A DNA stretch of 30,669 nucleotides from Verrucomicrobia bacterium UBA740 (GTDB lineage: Bacteria; Verrucomicrobiota; Kiritimatiellia; RFP12; UBA1067). The notes beneath the pieces were generated by a model, which did not search any database, was not told where the DNA came from, and worked only from the letters and a program-made list of their open reading frames with translations. The stretch lies in contig DBKW01000013.1 of NCBI GenBank assembly GCA_002298665.1, positions 1 to 30,669 of the forward strand, written 5' to 3'. Below, in pieces: positions 1 through 7,449 of this stretch. The stretch's first letter is position 1; each line of letters starts with the position of its first letter. The position numbers and the translations under genes are program-made.

Positions 1-70
1 GTAAATGTCCATACGCTAAGAGCATTTACTTGGGCAATTCACAAATTTTTCATGATTTGAAGAAGGGTAG

Positions 71-99
71 TTGCAATTTCGCGTCGAATTAGGTATAAT
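71..99 (+). promoter_or_regulatory. Sigma-70-type promoter for the small basic protein-prmA-rmuC unit
   Basis: TTGCAA (71-76) and a consensus TATAAT (94-99) are separated by 17 bp, the ideal housekeeping spacing. Transcription would start near 106, giving a leader of about 37 nt before the ATG at 143. A longer reading frame begins at 71, but that start lies inside this promoter. Confidence 0.75.
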
Positions 100-142
100 A
101 GTAGGACATTTTCAACACATAAGAAAGAAGAAGAGGTCAAAA

Positions 143-358
143 ATGGGTACAGGTCGTACACTCCGCAAGGAATCACACGTCCGTCCGTGCAAGACGCCCG
201 CCGCCAAGGCGCGTAAGAGCGCGGCGCAGCGTCGTCGTCTTGTCAAGTTCGGCATGAAGGAAGAAGAAGTCAAGCTTATGGGTGATGAAGACGTGCGCGT
301 GCTCGTGCAGCGTCCGACGGTCGTCAAGAAGCTTGTCGCCAAAACCGCGGCGCAGTGA
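143..358 (+). CDS. Small highly basic protein, 71 aa, function unknown
   Basis: A 71-residue protein dominated by Lys and Arg. The N-terminal half carries the basic stretch KTPAAKARKSAAQRRRLVKF and is probably disordered or RNA-binding. The second half, around GMKEEEVKLMGDEDVRVLVQ, looks like a short helix-turn-helix-sized helical pair. The start at 143 is chosen because GAGGT lies 5 nt upstream and the promoter sits at 71-99. The stop touches the prmA start region, so the two genes are probably cotranscribed and translationally coupled. Small basic proteins are known in PVC genomes, and the company of prmA hints at a ribosome-related role, but I do not recognise the family. The composition would also suit a nucleoid protein. 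Confidence 0.7.
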   Translation: MGTGRTLRKESHVRPCKTPAAKARKSAAQRRRLVKFGMKEEEVKLMGDEDVRVLVQRPTVVKKLVAKTAAQ

Positions 359-363
359 CATTC

Positions 364-1293
364 ATGAATAAACTGTTCTGCTCGATAGACGAACGGTTTG
401 AAAATCCCCTCTTCGAAGTTTTCGACGGAGGGGATTTTGTTTTGTCCTCCTACCGCGACATCGAAGAGACGCGTCCGCAAATACAGATCTACTATCCGGA
501 CAAAGCGCGGACGGAAGAGGCGCGCGCGGCACTTTCCGCGGCGCTCGATCTGGTCGGCGCCGGGGGGACGCCAATCGCGTACGCGGAAATACCGGACGAG
601 GATTGGAAGCTTTCGTACCGGCGGCATTTCACGACGGAGCGGATTGGGGCGCGGCTCGTGGTGCATCCGCCGTGGGAGCCGGAGCCGTCCGACGGGGTCG
701 TCGTGACGCTGGATCCGGGGCTGGCGTTTGGCACGGGCAAGCACGAGACGACGCGGGCGTGCCTGCAGTATATCGACGAAGCGGCGGGGGAGACGCCGCA
801 ATCCTTTCTAGATATGGGATGCGGTTCGGGGATTCTTTCCATCGCCGCGGCGAAACTGGGGTACCGTCCGGTGGCCGGATTCGACATAGACGAGGAAGCG
901 GTGGAGGCGGCGAAGGAGAATGCCGCGCGCAACCAGGTTGCGGTCGATTACCGGGTCTTCGCCCTGGGCGGCGGACGTTTGACGCTGGATGCTTCGGTGG
1001 AGGCGGCCAAGGGAATCTATCCGGACCTAGCGCTTCAGGGACGGGCGGTTCCACCGCTCGAAAAGCCCTTCGAACCGGCGGACTTCGTGGTTGCGAACAT
1101 ATTGGGTCCGCTTCTGATTGCGTTTGCGGCGGAAATCGCCGGCTATGCGCGTGACCGGCTCGTCATTTCGGGGATTTTGAACGAGCTGTATCCGGAAGTG
1201 CGCACCGCATTTGCCGCGCTGGGCTTCGCGGAAGTTTCCCGGAAAGTCTACGGCGAGTGGTCAACGGGACTTCTGCGGAAGGAGCGGAACTGA
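364..1293 (+). CDS. prmA: Ribosomal protein L11 methyltransferase
   Basis: About 309 aa, the usual size for PrmA, which uses S-adenosylmethionine to methylate ribosomal protein L11 in the cytoplasm. Diagnostic features are PGLAFGTGKHETT (about residues 118-130, family form AFGTGxHxTT), the AdoMet-binding motif I FLDMGCGSGILSIAAAKLG (148-166), the acidic motif GFDIDEEAV, and VVANILGPLLI, which matches the family's N-I-L motif. A stretch of about 40 residues lies between the FDID and NIL motifs, and I judge it longer than in typical PrmA. ATG 364 is preferred over GTG 355, which overlaps the upstream stop; neither has a clear Shine-Dalgarno. The gene ends in a one-base overlap with rmuC. Confidence 0.9.
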   Translation: MNKLFCSIDERFENPLFEVFDGGDFVLSSYRDIEETRPQIQIYYPDKARTEEARAALSAALDLVGAGGTPIAYAEIPDEDWKLSYRRHFTTERIGARLVVHPPWEPEPSDGVVVTLDPGLAFGTGKHETTRACLQYIDEAAGETPQSFLDMGCGSGILSIAAAKLGYRPVAGFDIDEEAVEAAKENAARNQVAVDYRVFALGGGRLTLDASVEAAKGIYPDLALQGRAVPPLEKPFEPADFVVANILGPLLIAFAAEIAGYARDRLVISGILNELYPEVRTAFAALGFAEVSRKVYGEWSTGLLRKERN

Positions 1294-2549
1294 TGGATGC
1301 GGCTGTGCTGTGCGGACTGGGCGGCTTCGTTTTCGGGGCGTTGCTCGCCGCCTGCGCCGGGATGGTTTGGGTGGACAGGCTCCGCCGCGCCTGCGCGAAA
1401 GCCGAAATGGAACTCGGCTACGAACGCGCCGCGCGCGCCGAAGAGCGTGCACAATCGGAACGTCTGCAGGAGGAGAGGGCGCGCACGCTCAATGCGTCCC
1501 TGCAGCGGCTTTTGGCGGAAGTCACGCAGGTGACGAACGCCGCGCTCAAATCGCGAGAGGAGGAACTTTCCGCCAAAAACCGGCAGCTTTTGCAACCGCT
1601 CAGCGAACAGATTGCGCGCCTGCAGAAGGACTCCGCCGCCAGCCAGGCGCAGATGACCACGCGGCTGGATTCGTTCTTCAGTTCGCTCACGGAAACCGCG
1701 GCAAAATTCGGACAGGAAGCGCGGACGTTCCGCGATGCGATGCGGGGGGCCAACAAGCAGCAGGGCACATGGGGCGAGAATATCCTTAAGGCGCTGTTGG
1801 AGTCGTTCGGACTGCAGGAGGGGGTCCACTATCTCTTGCAGACGGGCGTCCAGGGCAAGATCCCCGACGCGCTCGTCATCGACCATGTCGGACGGCGCAT
1901 TCTGGTCGTCGATTCCAAGATGAGCTGGACGAACTATGCCGCGTCATTCGAGATGGAGGAAGGACCGCAACGGGAAGCGGAGCTCAAGAAGCATGTGCAA
2001 AGCGTGCGCAAGCATATCGAGGAGCTGGCGCAGAAGGATTATCCGTCCCTCGCGACGCCGGCTGGGTTCGAAAGCTACAAGTACGTGCCGCTGACGGCGA
2101 TGTTCGTGCCGTGCGAGGCGGCGCTCGAGGCGGCGGTTCGGGTGGATGCGAAGCTCATGGACTTTGCGTTCAAGAACAAGGTCGTCCTGGTGACGCCGCC
2201 GACGCTGCTGGGTTTTCTGCTTCTTGTGAGCCAGGCGTGGTCGCAGTTTCAGGTCGAGCGCAATACGCAGGAGATCATCAAGCAGGCGCGCCTTCTGGTC
2301 GAGCGCGTGGATGCGCTATTTGCCGCGCTTGAAGACACCCAAACGCATTTGGAGAAAGGCCGGCAGGGTCTGGACAAGGCGCTGAAGCTCGCGGCGAAAT
2401 CCGGCGAGGGGCGAAGCATCGTGTACACGGTGAACAGAATCATCAAATTGGGCGCGCCGCCCGTCAAGAAGCTCAAATCCCAGGCGCTGTTGGCGGACCC
2501 TGGGGCGAACGCGGCGGATGCGACAGACAATGGAACGGAAGAAAAGTAG
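1293..2549 (+). CDS. rmuC: RmuC family DNA recombination protein
   Basis: A 418-aa protein with one N-terminal membrane segment (AAVLCGLGGFVFGALLAACA), then a long coiled-coil region (about 30-150), then the RmuC nuclease-like domain. The domain shows GTWGENILKALLE, VVDSKMSWTNYAASFE, YVPLTAMFVPCEAALEAA and VTPPTLLGFLLLV, all typical of the family. E. coli RmuC limits recombination at inverted repeats and is thought to be a nuclease. The start at 1293 forms TGATG with the prmA stop and has AAGGAG about 8 nt upstream. A longer frame from 1257 would run into prmA and is not preferred. It is the last gene of the first transcription unit. Confidence 0.92.
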   Translation: MDAAVLCGLGGFVFGALLAACAGMVWVDRLRRACAKAEMELGYERAARAEERAQSERLQEERARTLNASLQRLLAEVTQVTNAALKSREEELSAKNRQLLQPLSEQIARLQKDSAASQAQMTTRLDSFFSSLTETAAKFGQEARTFRDAMRGANKQQGTWGENILKALLESFGLQEGVHYLLQTGVQGKIPDALVIDHVGRRILVVDSKMSWTNYAASFEMEEGPQREAELKKHVQSVRKHIEELAQKDYPSLATPAGFESYKYVPLTAMFVPCEAALEAAVRVDAKLMDFAFKNKVVLVTPPTLLGFLLLVSQAWSQFQVERNTQEIIKQARLLVERVDALFAALEDTQTHLEKGRQGLDKALKLAAKSGEGRSIVYTVNRIIKLGAPPVKKLKSQALLADPGANAADATDNGTEEK

Positions 2550-2586
2550 GTGTTTGGGTATGCTATTCGCGCCCGTCCAAATATAA

Positions 2587-2634
2587 ATACATATTTTTAT
2601 ATCGCTACTTGACTACCGATATAAAAATATGTAT
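2587..2634. repeat. Perfect 18-bp inverted repeat around the adhE promoter
   Basis: The left arm ATACATATTTTTATATCG (2587-2604) is an exact reverse complement of the right arm (2617-2634), with a 12-nt centre (2605-2616). The adhE -35 box lies mostly in the centre and the -10 box overlaps the end of the right arm. That placement suits an operator better than a terminator: there is no GC-rich stem and no trailing T run. The arms do not resemble the Rex operator (TTGTGAA-type) often found at adhE. Confidence 0.85.
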
Positions 2635-2637
2635 ACT
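2609..2637 (+). promoter_or_regulatory. adhE promoter
   Basis: TTGACT (2609-2614) and TATACT (2632-2637) are spaced by exactly 17 bp, close to consensus at both boxes. The expected start near 2644 leaves about 47 nt before the ATG at 2691. It also rules out a GTG at 2640 as the start codon. The promoter is embedded in the inverted repeat at 2587-2634. Confidence 0.8.
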
Positions 2638-2690
2638 ATGTGTCATATTTTACGTCTGAGAAGGTCTTGGACGAACAAGGTAAGAAAGAA

Positions 2691-5369
2691 ATGAAGAAGT
2701 CTGACAATCAAACGAAGGCCCCGGAAGCGGAAACCGCGACCCCGGCTACCACCGCAACCGTCAGCACGGACGCGAAGGAATTCGCTGAAACATTGGCGAA
2801 AGTGCGTGCCGCGCAAAAGAAGTTCTCTACCTACACGCAGGAACAGGTCGACAAGATCTTCCGTGCGGCGGCGCTCGCGGCGAACAGCCAACGCATTCCG
2901 CTCGCCAAGGACGCCGTGCAGGAGACGGGCATGGGCATTGTCGAGGACAAGGTCATCAAGAACCACTTCGCGGCCGAATACATCTTCAATTGCTACAAGA
3001 ACATGAAGACGTGCGGCGTGATCGAGGAAGACCAGAGCTTTGGCGTGCGCAAGATCGCCGAGCCGGTTGGCGTCATCGGCGCGGTCATCCCGACCACGAA
3101 CCCGACCTCGACGGCGATTTTCAAGACCCTCATCGCGCTCAAGACGCGCAATGGCATCATCATCAGCCCGCATCCGCGCGCGAAGAAGTGCACGTACGAC
3201 GCGGCGATGGTCGTTCTAGACGCGGCTGTCAAGGCGGGCGCGCCCGAAGACATCATCGCGTGCATGAAGGAGCCTTCCATCGAAAAGACCCAGCTCCTCA
3301 TGAAGAATGCGGACGTCATTCTCGCGACGGGCGGTCCGGCGATGGTGAAGGCGGCCTACAGCTCGGGCAAGCCGGCTCTCGGCGTCGGCCCCGGCAACAC
3401 GCCGGCGATCATCGACGACTCGGCTGACATCAAGCTCGCTGTCAGCTCGATCATCCACTCCAAGTCGTTCGACAACGGCATGATCTGCGCCTCCGAACAG
3501 TCCGTCATCGTGCTGGACAAGGTCTACGACGCGGTGAAGAAGGAGTTCGCCTATCGCGGTTGCTACTTCCTCAAGCCGGACGAACTGGACAAGGTCCGCA
3601 AGATTATCCTCAACGAGAACGGAACAGTCAACGCGAAGATTGTCGGCCAGAAGCCGGTGACGATCGCGAAGCTTGCGGGCGTGGATATCCCGGCGGCGAC
3701 GAAGGTCATGATCGGCGAGGTCACGAGTGTGGACAAGTCCGAGCCGTTCGCGCATGAGAAGCTCAGCCCGGTGCTGGCGATGTACCGCGCGAAGGATTTC
3801 GACCAGGCCGTCGACATGGCGGAGAAGCTCGTGGAAGACGGCGGCTACGGCCACACCTCATCGATCTATTTGAACAAGCGCGACAACGAGGACAAGCTCG
3901 CCAAGTTCCAGGCGCGCATGAAAACCTGCCGCATTCTCGTCAACACGCCTTCGTCGCAGGGCGGTATCGGCGATCTGTACAACTTCAAGCTCACGCCGTC
4001 GCTGACGCTCGGCTGCGGCAGCTGGGGCGGCAACTCGGTGTCGACCAACGTGGGTGCGATGCATCTGCTCAACGTCAAAACAGTCGCGATCAGGAGAGAA
4101 AACATGTTGTGGTTCCGTGCACCTGAAAAGGTCTATATCAAGAAGGGTTGCCTGCCGGTGGCGTTGCGCGAGGTCAGCGAAGTCTGGCACCGCAAGCGCG
4201 CGTTCATCGTGACGGACTACTTCCTCTACGCGAACGGCTACACGAAGCCGATCGAGCGCAGCCTGGAAGAGCAGGGGTGCGCCGTGGCGACGTTCTCCAA
4301 CGTGGCGCCGGATCCGACGATCGCGTGCGCGATGGACGGGGCGCGTCTGATGGCCGAGTTCAAGCCGGACGTGATCATCGCCGTCGGCGGCGGCAGCGCC
4401 ATGGACGCCGGCAAGATCATGTGGGTTCTCTACGAGCACCCGGAGTGCAACTTCCTCGATATGGCGATGCGCTTCATGGATATCCGCAAGCGCGCCTACA
4501 CCTTCCCGAAGATGGGCGAGAAGGCGAAGTTCATCGCGATTCCGACCTCGGCGGGCACGGGTTCCGAAGTGACGCCGTTCGCCGTCATCACCGACCAGGA
4601 GACGGGCACGAAGTATCCGCTCGCGGACTACGAGCTCATGCCGAACATGGCGATCGTTGATGCGGACATGATGATGTTCGCGCCTCCGGGACTGACGAGC
4701 GCGTCGGGCATCGATGCGGTTTCGCACGCGCTCGAGGCGTATGCGTCGATGATGGCGACGGAGTTCACAGACGGTCTGGCGCTGCAGTCGCTCAAGACGA
4801 CCTTCAAGTATCTGCCGGCCTGCTACGAAGCGGCCTGCGCGAAGAAGGCGGACTTCTATGCGCGCGAGCGCATGGCGCATTCAGCGACGATGGCCGGCAT
4901 GGCGTTCGCGAACGCCTTCCTGGGCGTCATGCACTCGATGGCGCACAAGCTGGGCGCGTTCCACCACATCCCGCACGGCATCGCCAACGCGCTCATGATG
5001 GTGCAGGTCCTGCGCTTCAACGCGAACGAGAAGCCGCCGAAGATGGGCACCTTCCCGCAGTACGACCACCCGAAGACGCTTCACCGCTATGCGGAGTGCG
5101 CGGACGCGCTCGGGCTCGGCGGCAAGACGGACGAAGAGAAGCTCGAGAACCTCATCAAGGCCATCCGCGAGTTGCAGAAGACGATCGGCATCAAGCCGAC
5201 GATTCGCGACTACGTGCCGAATGAGAAGGACTTCCTCGACCGCCTCGACGCGATGACGGAGCAGGCCTTCGACGATCAGTGCACCGGCGCCAACCCACGC
5301 TATCCGCTGATGAGCGAAATCAAGCAGATGTACCTCAACGCCTACTATGGCAAGGACGAGGCTGTCTGA
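2691..5369 (+). CDS. adhE: Bifunctional aldehyde-alcohol dehydrogenase AdhE
   Basis: An 892-aa fusion that reduces acetyl-CoA to acetaldehyde and then to ethanol with NADH; it forms spirosomes in other bacteria. The N-terminal CoA-acylating aldehyde dehydrogenase domain (about 30-460) has PVGVIGAVIPTTNPTSTAIF and the catalytic cysteine in NGMICASEQS (about Cys266). The C-terminal iron-dependent alcohol dehydrogenase domain has the nucleotide motif GGGSAMDAGKIMW, SAGTGSEVTPFAVI, and metal ligands in GIDAVSHALEAY (about His679) and HKLGAFHHIPHGIANALM. An extra Thr/Ala/Pro-rich stretch of about 25 residues precedes the usual start. ATG 2691 is chosen because the promoter overlaps any earlier start. 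Regulation probably acts through the palindrome at 2587-2634. Confidence 0.97.
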   Translation: MKKSDNQTKAPEAETATPATTATVSTDAKEFAETLAKVRAAQKKFSTYTQEQVDKIFRAAALAANSQRIPLAKDAVQETGMGIVEDKVIKNHFAAEYIFNCYKNMKTCGVIEEDQSFGVRKIAEPVGVIGAVIPTTNPTSTAIFKTLIALKTRNGIIISPHPRAKKCTYDAAMVVLDAAVKAGAPEDIIACMKEPSIEKTQLLMKNADVILATGGPAMVKAAYSSGKPALGVGPGNTPAIIDDSADIKLAVSSIIHSKSFDNGMICASEQSVIVLDKVYDAVKKEFAYRGCYFLKPDELDKVRKIILNENGTVNAKIVGQKPVTIAKLAGVDIPAATKVMIGEVTSVDKSEPFAHEKLSPVLAMYRAKDFDQAVDMAEKLVEDGGYGHTSSIYLNKRDNEDKLAKFQARMKTCRILVNTPSSQGGIGDLYNFKLTPSLTLGCGSWGGNSVSTNVGAMHLLNVKTVAIRRENMLWFRAPEKVYIKKGCLPVALREVSEVWHRKRAFIVTDYFLYANGYTKPIERSLEEQGCAVATFSNVAPDPTIACAMDGARLMAEFKPDVIIAVGGGSAMDAGKIMWVLYEHPECNFLDMAMRFMDIRKRAYTFPKMGEKAKFIAIPTSAGTGSEVTPFAVITDQETGTKYPLADYELMPNMAIVDADMMMFAPPGLTSASGIDAVSHALEAYASMMATEFTDGLALQSLKTTFKYLPACYEAACAKKADFYARERMAHSATMAGMAFANAFLGVMHSMAHKLGAFHHIPHGIANALMMVQVLRFNANEKPPKMGTFPQYDHPKTLHRYAECADALGLGGKTDEEKLENLIKAIRELQKTIGIKPTIRDYVPNEKDFLDRLDAMTEQAFDDQCTGANPRYPLMSEIKQMYLNAYYGKDEAV

Positions 5370-5391
5370 GTCTTGAACGGGAACAAAACGG

Positions 5392-5685
5392 ATGAAGACG
5401 ATACTCATCCGTGGGGTTAAGGCCCGAATCGCGTGCACGTTCTTTGAGCGTGCACGCGGTTTAATCGGGACACGCGGTTTGCCGCAGGGAGAGGGGCTTC
5501 TGATCCCGCGCTGCAACGCGGTGCACACCTTCTTTATGCGTTATCCGATCGATGTTACGTTTCTCGACCAGGCGGGTGAGATCATCAAGGTCGTGCGGAA
5601 CGTCCGACCCTGGACGTTTTGCGTCTGGGGCGGCTGGCGGGCGCGGCAGGTTTTGGAGACGCGCGCAGAGGTTGCCGAACACTAA
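5392..5685 (+). CDS. DUF192 (UPF0127) family protein
   Basis: A 97-aa protein matching the DUF192 pattern: FFERARGLIGTRGLPQGEGL, then the conserved NAVHTFFMRYPIDVTFLD and VRNVRPWTFCVWGGWRARQVLE. The function of the family is unknown; members are usually 110-150 aa and often exported, but this copy has no signal peptide. It ends soon after VLET, where relatives usually continue for some ten residues with a GLKxGD-like segment, so the C-terminus looks short. It starts 22 nt after adhE and is probably read through from it. No clear terminator lies between this gene and the convergent kinase gene. Confidence 0.75.
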   Translation: MKTILIRGVKARIACTFFERARGLIGTRGLPQGEGLLIPRCNAVHTFFMRYPIDVTFLDQAGEIIKVVRNVRPWTFCVWGGWRARQVLETRAEVAEH

Positions 5686-5824
5686 ACCCGAAAGGCGCAA
5701 TAAAGCCCGGACGGCTTGCACGGAACCCCGGAAATACGAAGCAAAGAATCGTCTTCCGGTCGATTCGCGCATTGGCGCCCTGCCCGGCTACATCATCTGA
5801 ATTTTCTCAAGGCAAACGGCGCGG

Positions 5825-6733
5825 TCAACTCTCGAGCTTGAGCGAGGAGGGGTGATCGGCTGCGCGGGGCTTGAAGAGCGTGCCTTTTTCCACTTCCAGG
5901 CACATATCATAGACATCGCGCCAATTAGAGAGGCGTTCCGAGCGGTCTTTTACGAGCATGGCTTCAAGCAATTGGCAGAAACCTTGCGAAAGTGCGATGC
6001 CGTATCTTCGGGGATCCAGAGCCTGTTTCGCATTGTCGCAATGCGCGCGGAGCATGTCTTCCGAGTGGAGTTTGGGGAAAAGCATGCGTCCGCAGGCCAA
6101 ATGGTAAAGCGTCGCGGCGAGCGAGTAGATATCGGCGCGGCAATCGAGTTCGACATCGCCATAGACTTGTTCCGGTGAAATATAGGCGGGCGTGCCCAGA
6201 ACCTGTTCGGTAACGTCGATTTCCTCGTTTGGACGCAAATGGAAGGTGTGGCAGAGTCCGAGGTCGGTGAGTTTGACGACGCCTTCGGTGTTGATCATGA
6301 TGTTTTCGGGCTTGATGTCGCAGTGCACCACGCCGAAATTGTGCCAGGCGTAGTCCAAAGCCAGGGCAATCGATTCGCAGATAAGGAGGCAGTCCGCTTC
6401 CGGCAGGTGGCATTTGCGCGTGAGAAGCGAGGCGAACGAATAGCCGTCCACGTATTCCATCACGTAGTACCAGACGTCCCTGTACTGGTTGAGCCCGTAG
6501 CAACGCACAATGCCGGGATGGTCCAGTTTGCTCATCGCGCGTGCTTCCTCCACGAAATGGGCGCGGTCTTCTGGATTGCCTGTGGGTTCCTGCTTGAGGA
6601 TCTTTACGGCGACCAACTGGTCCGAACCGACGAATCGTGCCCGCCAAACGCACGCCATGCCGCCTTCGCCGATCTTTTCTTCGAGTTCAAGACCAGGCAG
6701 GGAAGGTTTGTTTATCAAAATCGCATTGTTCAT
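5825..6733 (-). CDS. Eukaryotic-type serine/threonine protein kinase (PknB-like)
   Basis: A 302-aa cytoplasmic kinase domain with no transmembrane segment. It has a glycine loop GEGGMACVW (22-30), the ATP lysine in VAVKIL (Lys44), the catalytic loop HCDIKPEN (Asp139, Lys141, Asn144; HCD in place of HRD), DLG in place of DFG (Asp157), and GTPAYISPEQ for the P+1 region. All catalytic residues are present, so it should be active. The start at 6733 overlaps the upstream zinc-finger gene by four bases (ATGA) and has AAGGAG just upstream; a longer frame would extend into that gene. It is the last gene of the minus-strand operon and may phosphorylate the neighbouring regulators or zinc-finger protein (inference). 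Confidence 0.93.
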   Translation of the reverse strand: MNNAILINKPSLPGLELEEKIGEGGMACVWRARFVGSDQLVAVKILKQEPTGNPEDRAHFVEEARAMSKLDHPGIVRCYGLNQYRDVWYYVMEYVDGYSFASLLTRKCHLPEADCLLICESIALALDYAWHNFGVVHCDIKPENIMINTEGVVKLTDLGLCHTFHLRPNEEIDVTEQVLGTPAYISPEQVYGDVELDCRADIYSLAATLYHLACGRMLFPKLHSEDMLRAHCDNAKQALDPRRYGIALSQGFCQLLEAMLVKDRSERLSNWRDVYDMCLEVEKGTLFKPRAADHPSSLKLES

Positions 6734-7449
6734 TTCATTCCGGCTCCTTGGCAGGCGGTGCAAATCTGACCTCGTGTTCCGCGGCACTTCGCACAGCGGA
6801 CGGCCTGTATGCCTTTGCAGGTCGGGCACGGTGCCACATTCGTTTTCCTGACGCGTCCGCTCGTGCGGACCTCATCGATTATCCACCCGTTCTCGCAGTC
6901 TTTGTTGGGACATTTCACAAGCCCTTTGCCCTTGCATGCGCGGCAGGCGACGATGCCCGACCAGTGGCAGCGCGAACAGGGCTTCCCATAGGCGTCCGCC
7001 AGGCGCCGCTGGTCTTTTCGGGAAAGTTTCCCGGCTTCTTCGCGCGGCACATATGCTTCGCCTACGGCCCGGTCGCCTTTTGCGAGGTGTCGCGCTTCAA
7101 AATCTTCGCGCGCCTGGCGAATTTCGGCATAGAGTTCGTCCAGTGCGCCGTATGAGGCGAGGCGCCCCTTCCCGGCGCAAACCGGACACGTGATTTTGTG
7201 CGTTTTAGGCTTCTTTTCGCCTATTCTCCCATCGTTTTGCCCGTAATCGGGCTCAGTGAGCGTGACTTTTCGTGCTCCGTCGCAGAAGGGACAGGGCAGG
7301 CGGCGGAGTACATTCGGCTTTTCCGGCAGGCAGAACGCCTCTTTCTGGACGGAATTGGTCTCCACCGTCCGGCAGGCCAGGGCGTTGCGCGCCTCGAAAT
7401 AGTCCGCAAACGTCAGTGCGGCGGCCAAAAGAAGGGTGTTTCCAATCAT
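6730..7449 (-). CDS. DnaJ-type zinc-finger protein without a J domain, possibly exported
   Basis: A 239-aa protein with a short hydrophobic N-terminus (MIGNTLLLAAALTFADYFEA) that could be a signal peptide or anchor, though it lacks the usual positive charge. It then carries many CxxC pairs: CPFCDGAR, CPVCAGKG, CSRCHWSG, CRACKGKG, CPTCKGIQ, CAKCRGTR and CTACQGAG. Several match the CxxCxGxG repeat of the DnaJ cysteine-rich domain, which binds zinc and unfolded protein. No J domain (HPD) is present. The start at 7449 overlaps the stop of the response regulator by four bases (ATGA), and the gene overlaps the kinase in the same way. The function is unknown; a redox- or zinc-responsive partner of the kinase is one possibility. 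Confidence 0.75.
   Translation of the reverse strand: MIGNTLLLAAALTFADYFEARNALACRTVETNSVQKEAFCLPEKPNVLRRLPCPFCDGARKVTLTEPDYGQNDGRIGEKKPKTHKITCPVCAGKGRLASYGALDELYAEIRQAREDFEARHLAKGDRAVGEAYVPREEAGKLSRKDQRRLADAYGKPCSRCHWSGIVACRACKGKGLVKCPNKDCENGWIIDEVRTSGRVRKTNVAPCPTCKGIQAVRCAKCRGTRGQICTACQGAGMK

Noticed and set aside
2587..2634. Terminator for rmuC
   Set aside because: The stem is AT-rich, has no T run after it, and contains the adhE promoter.
2640..2690. GTG start for adhE at 2640
   Set aside because: It lies inside the -10 region, so it would not be in the transcript.
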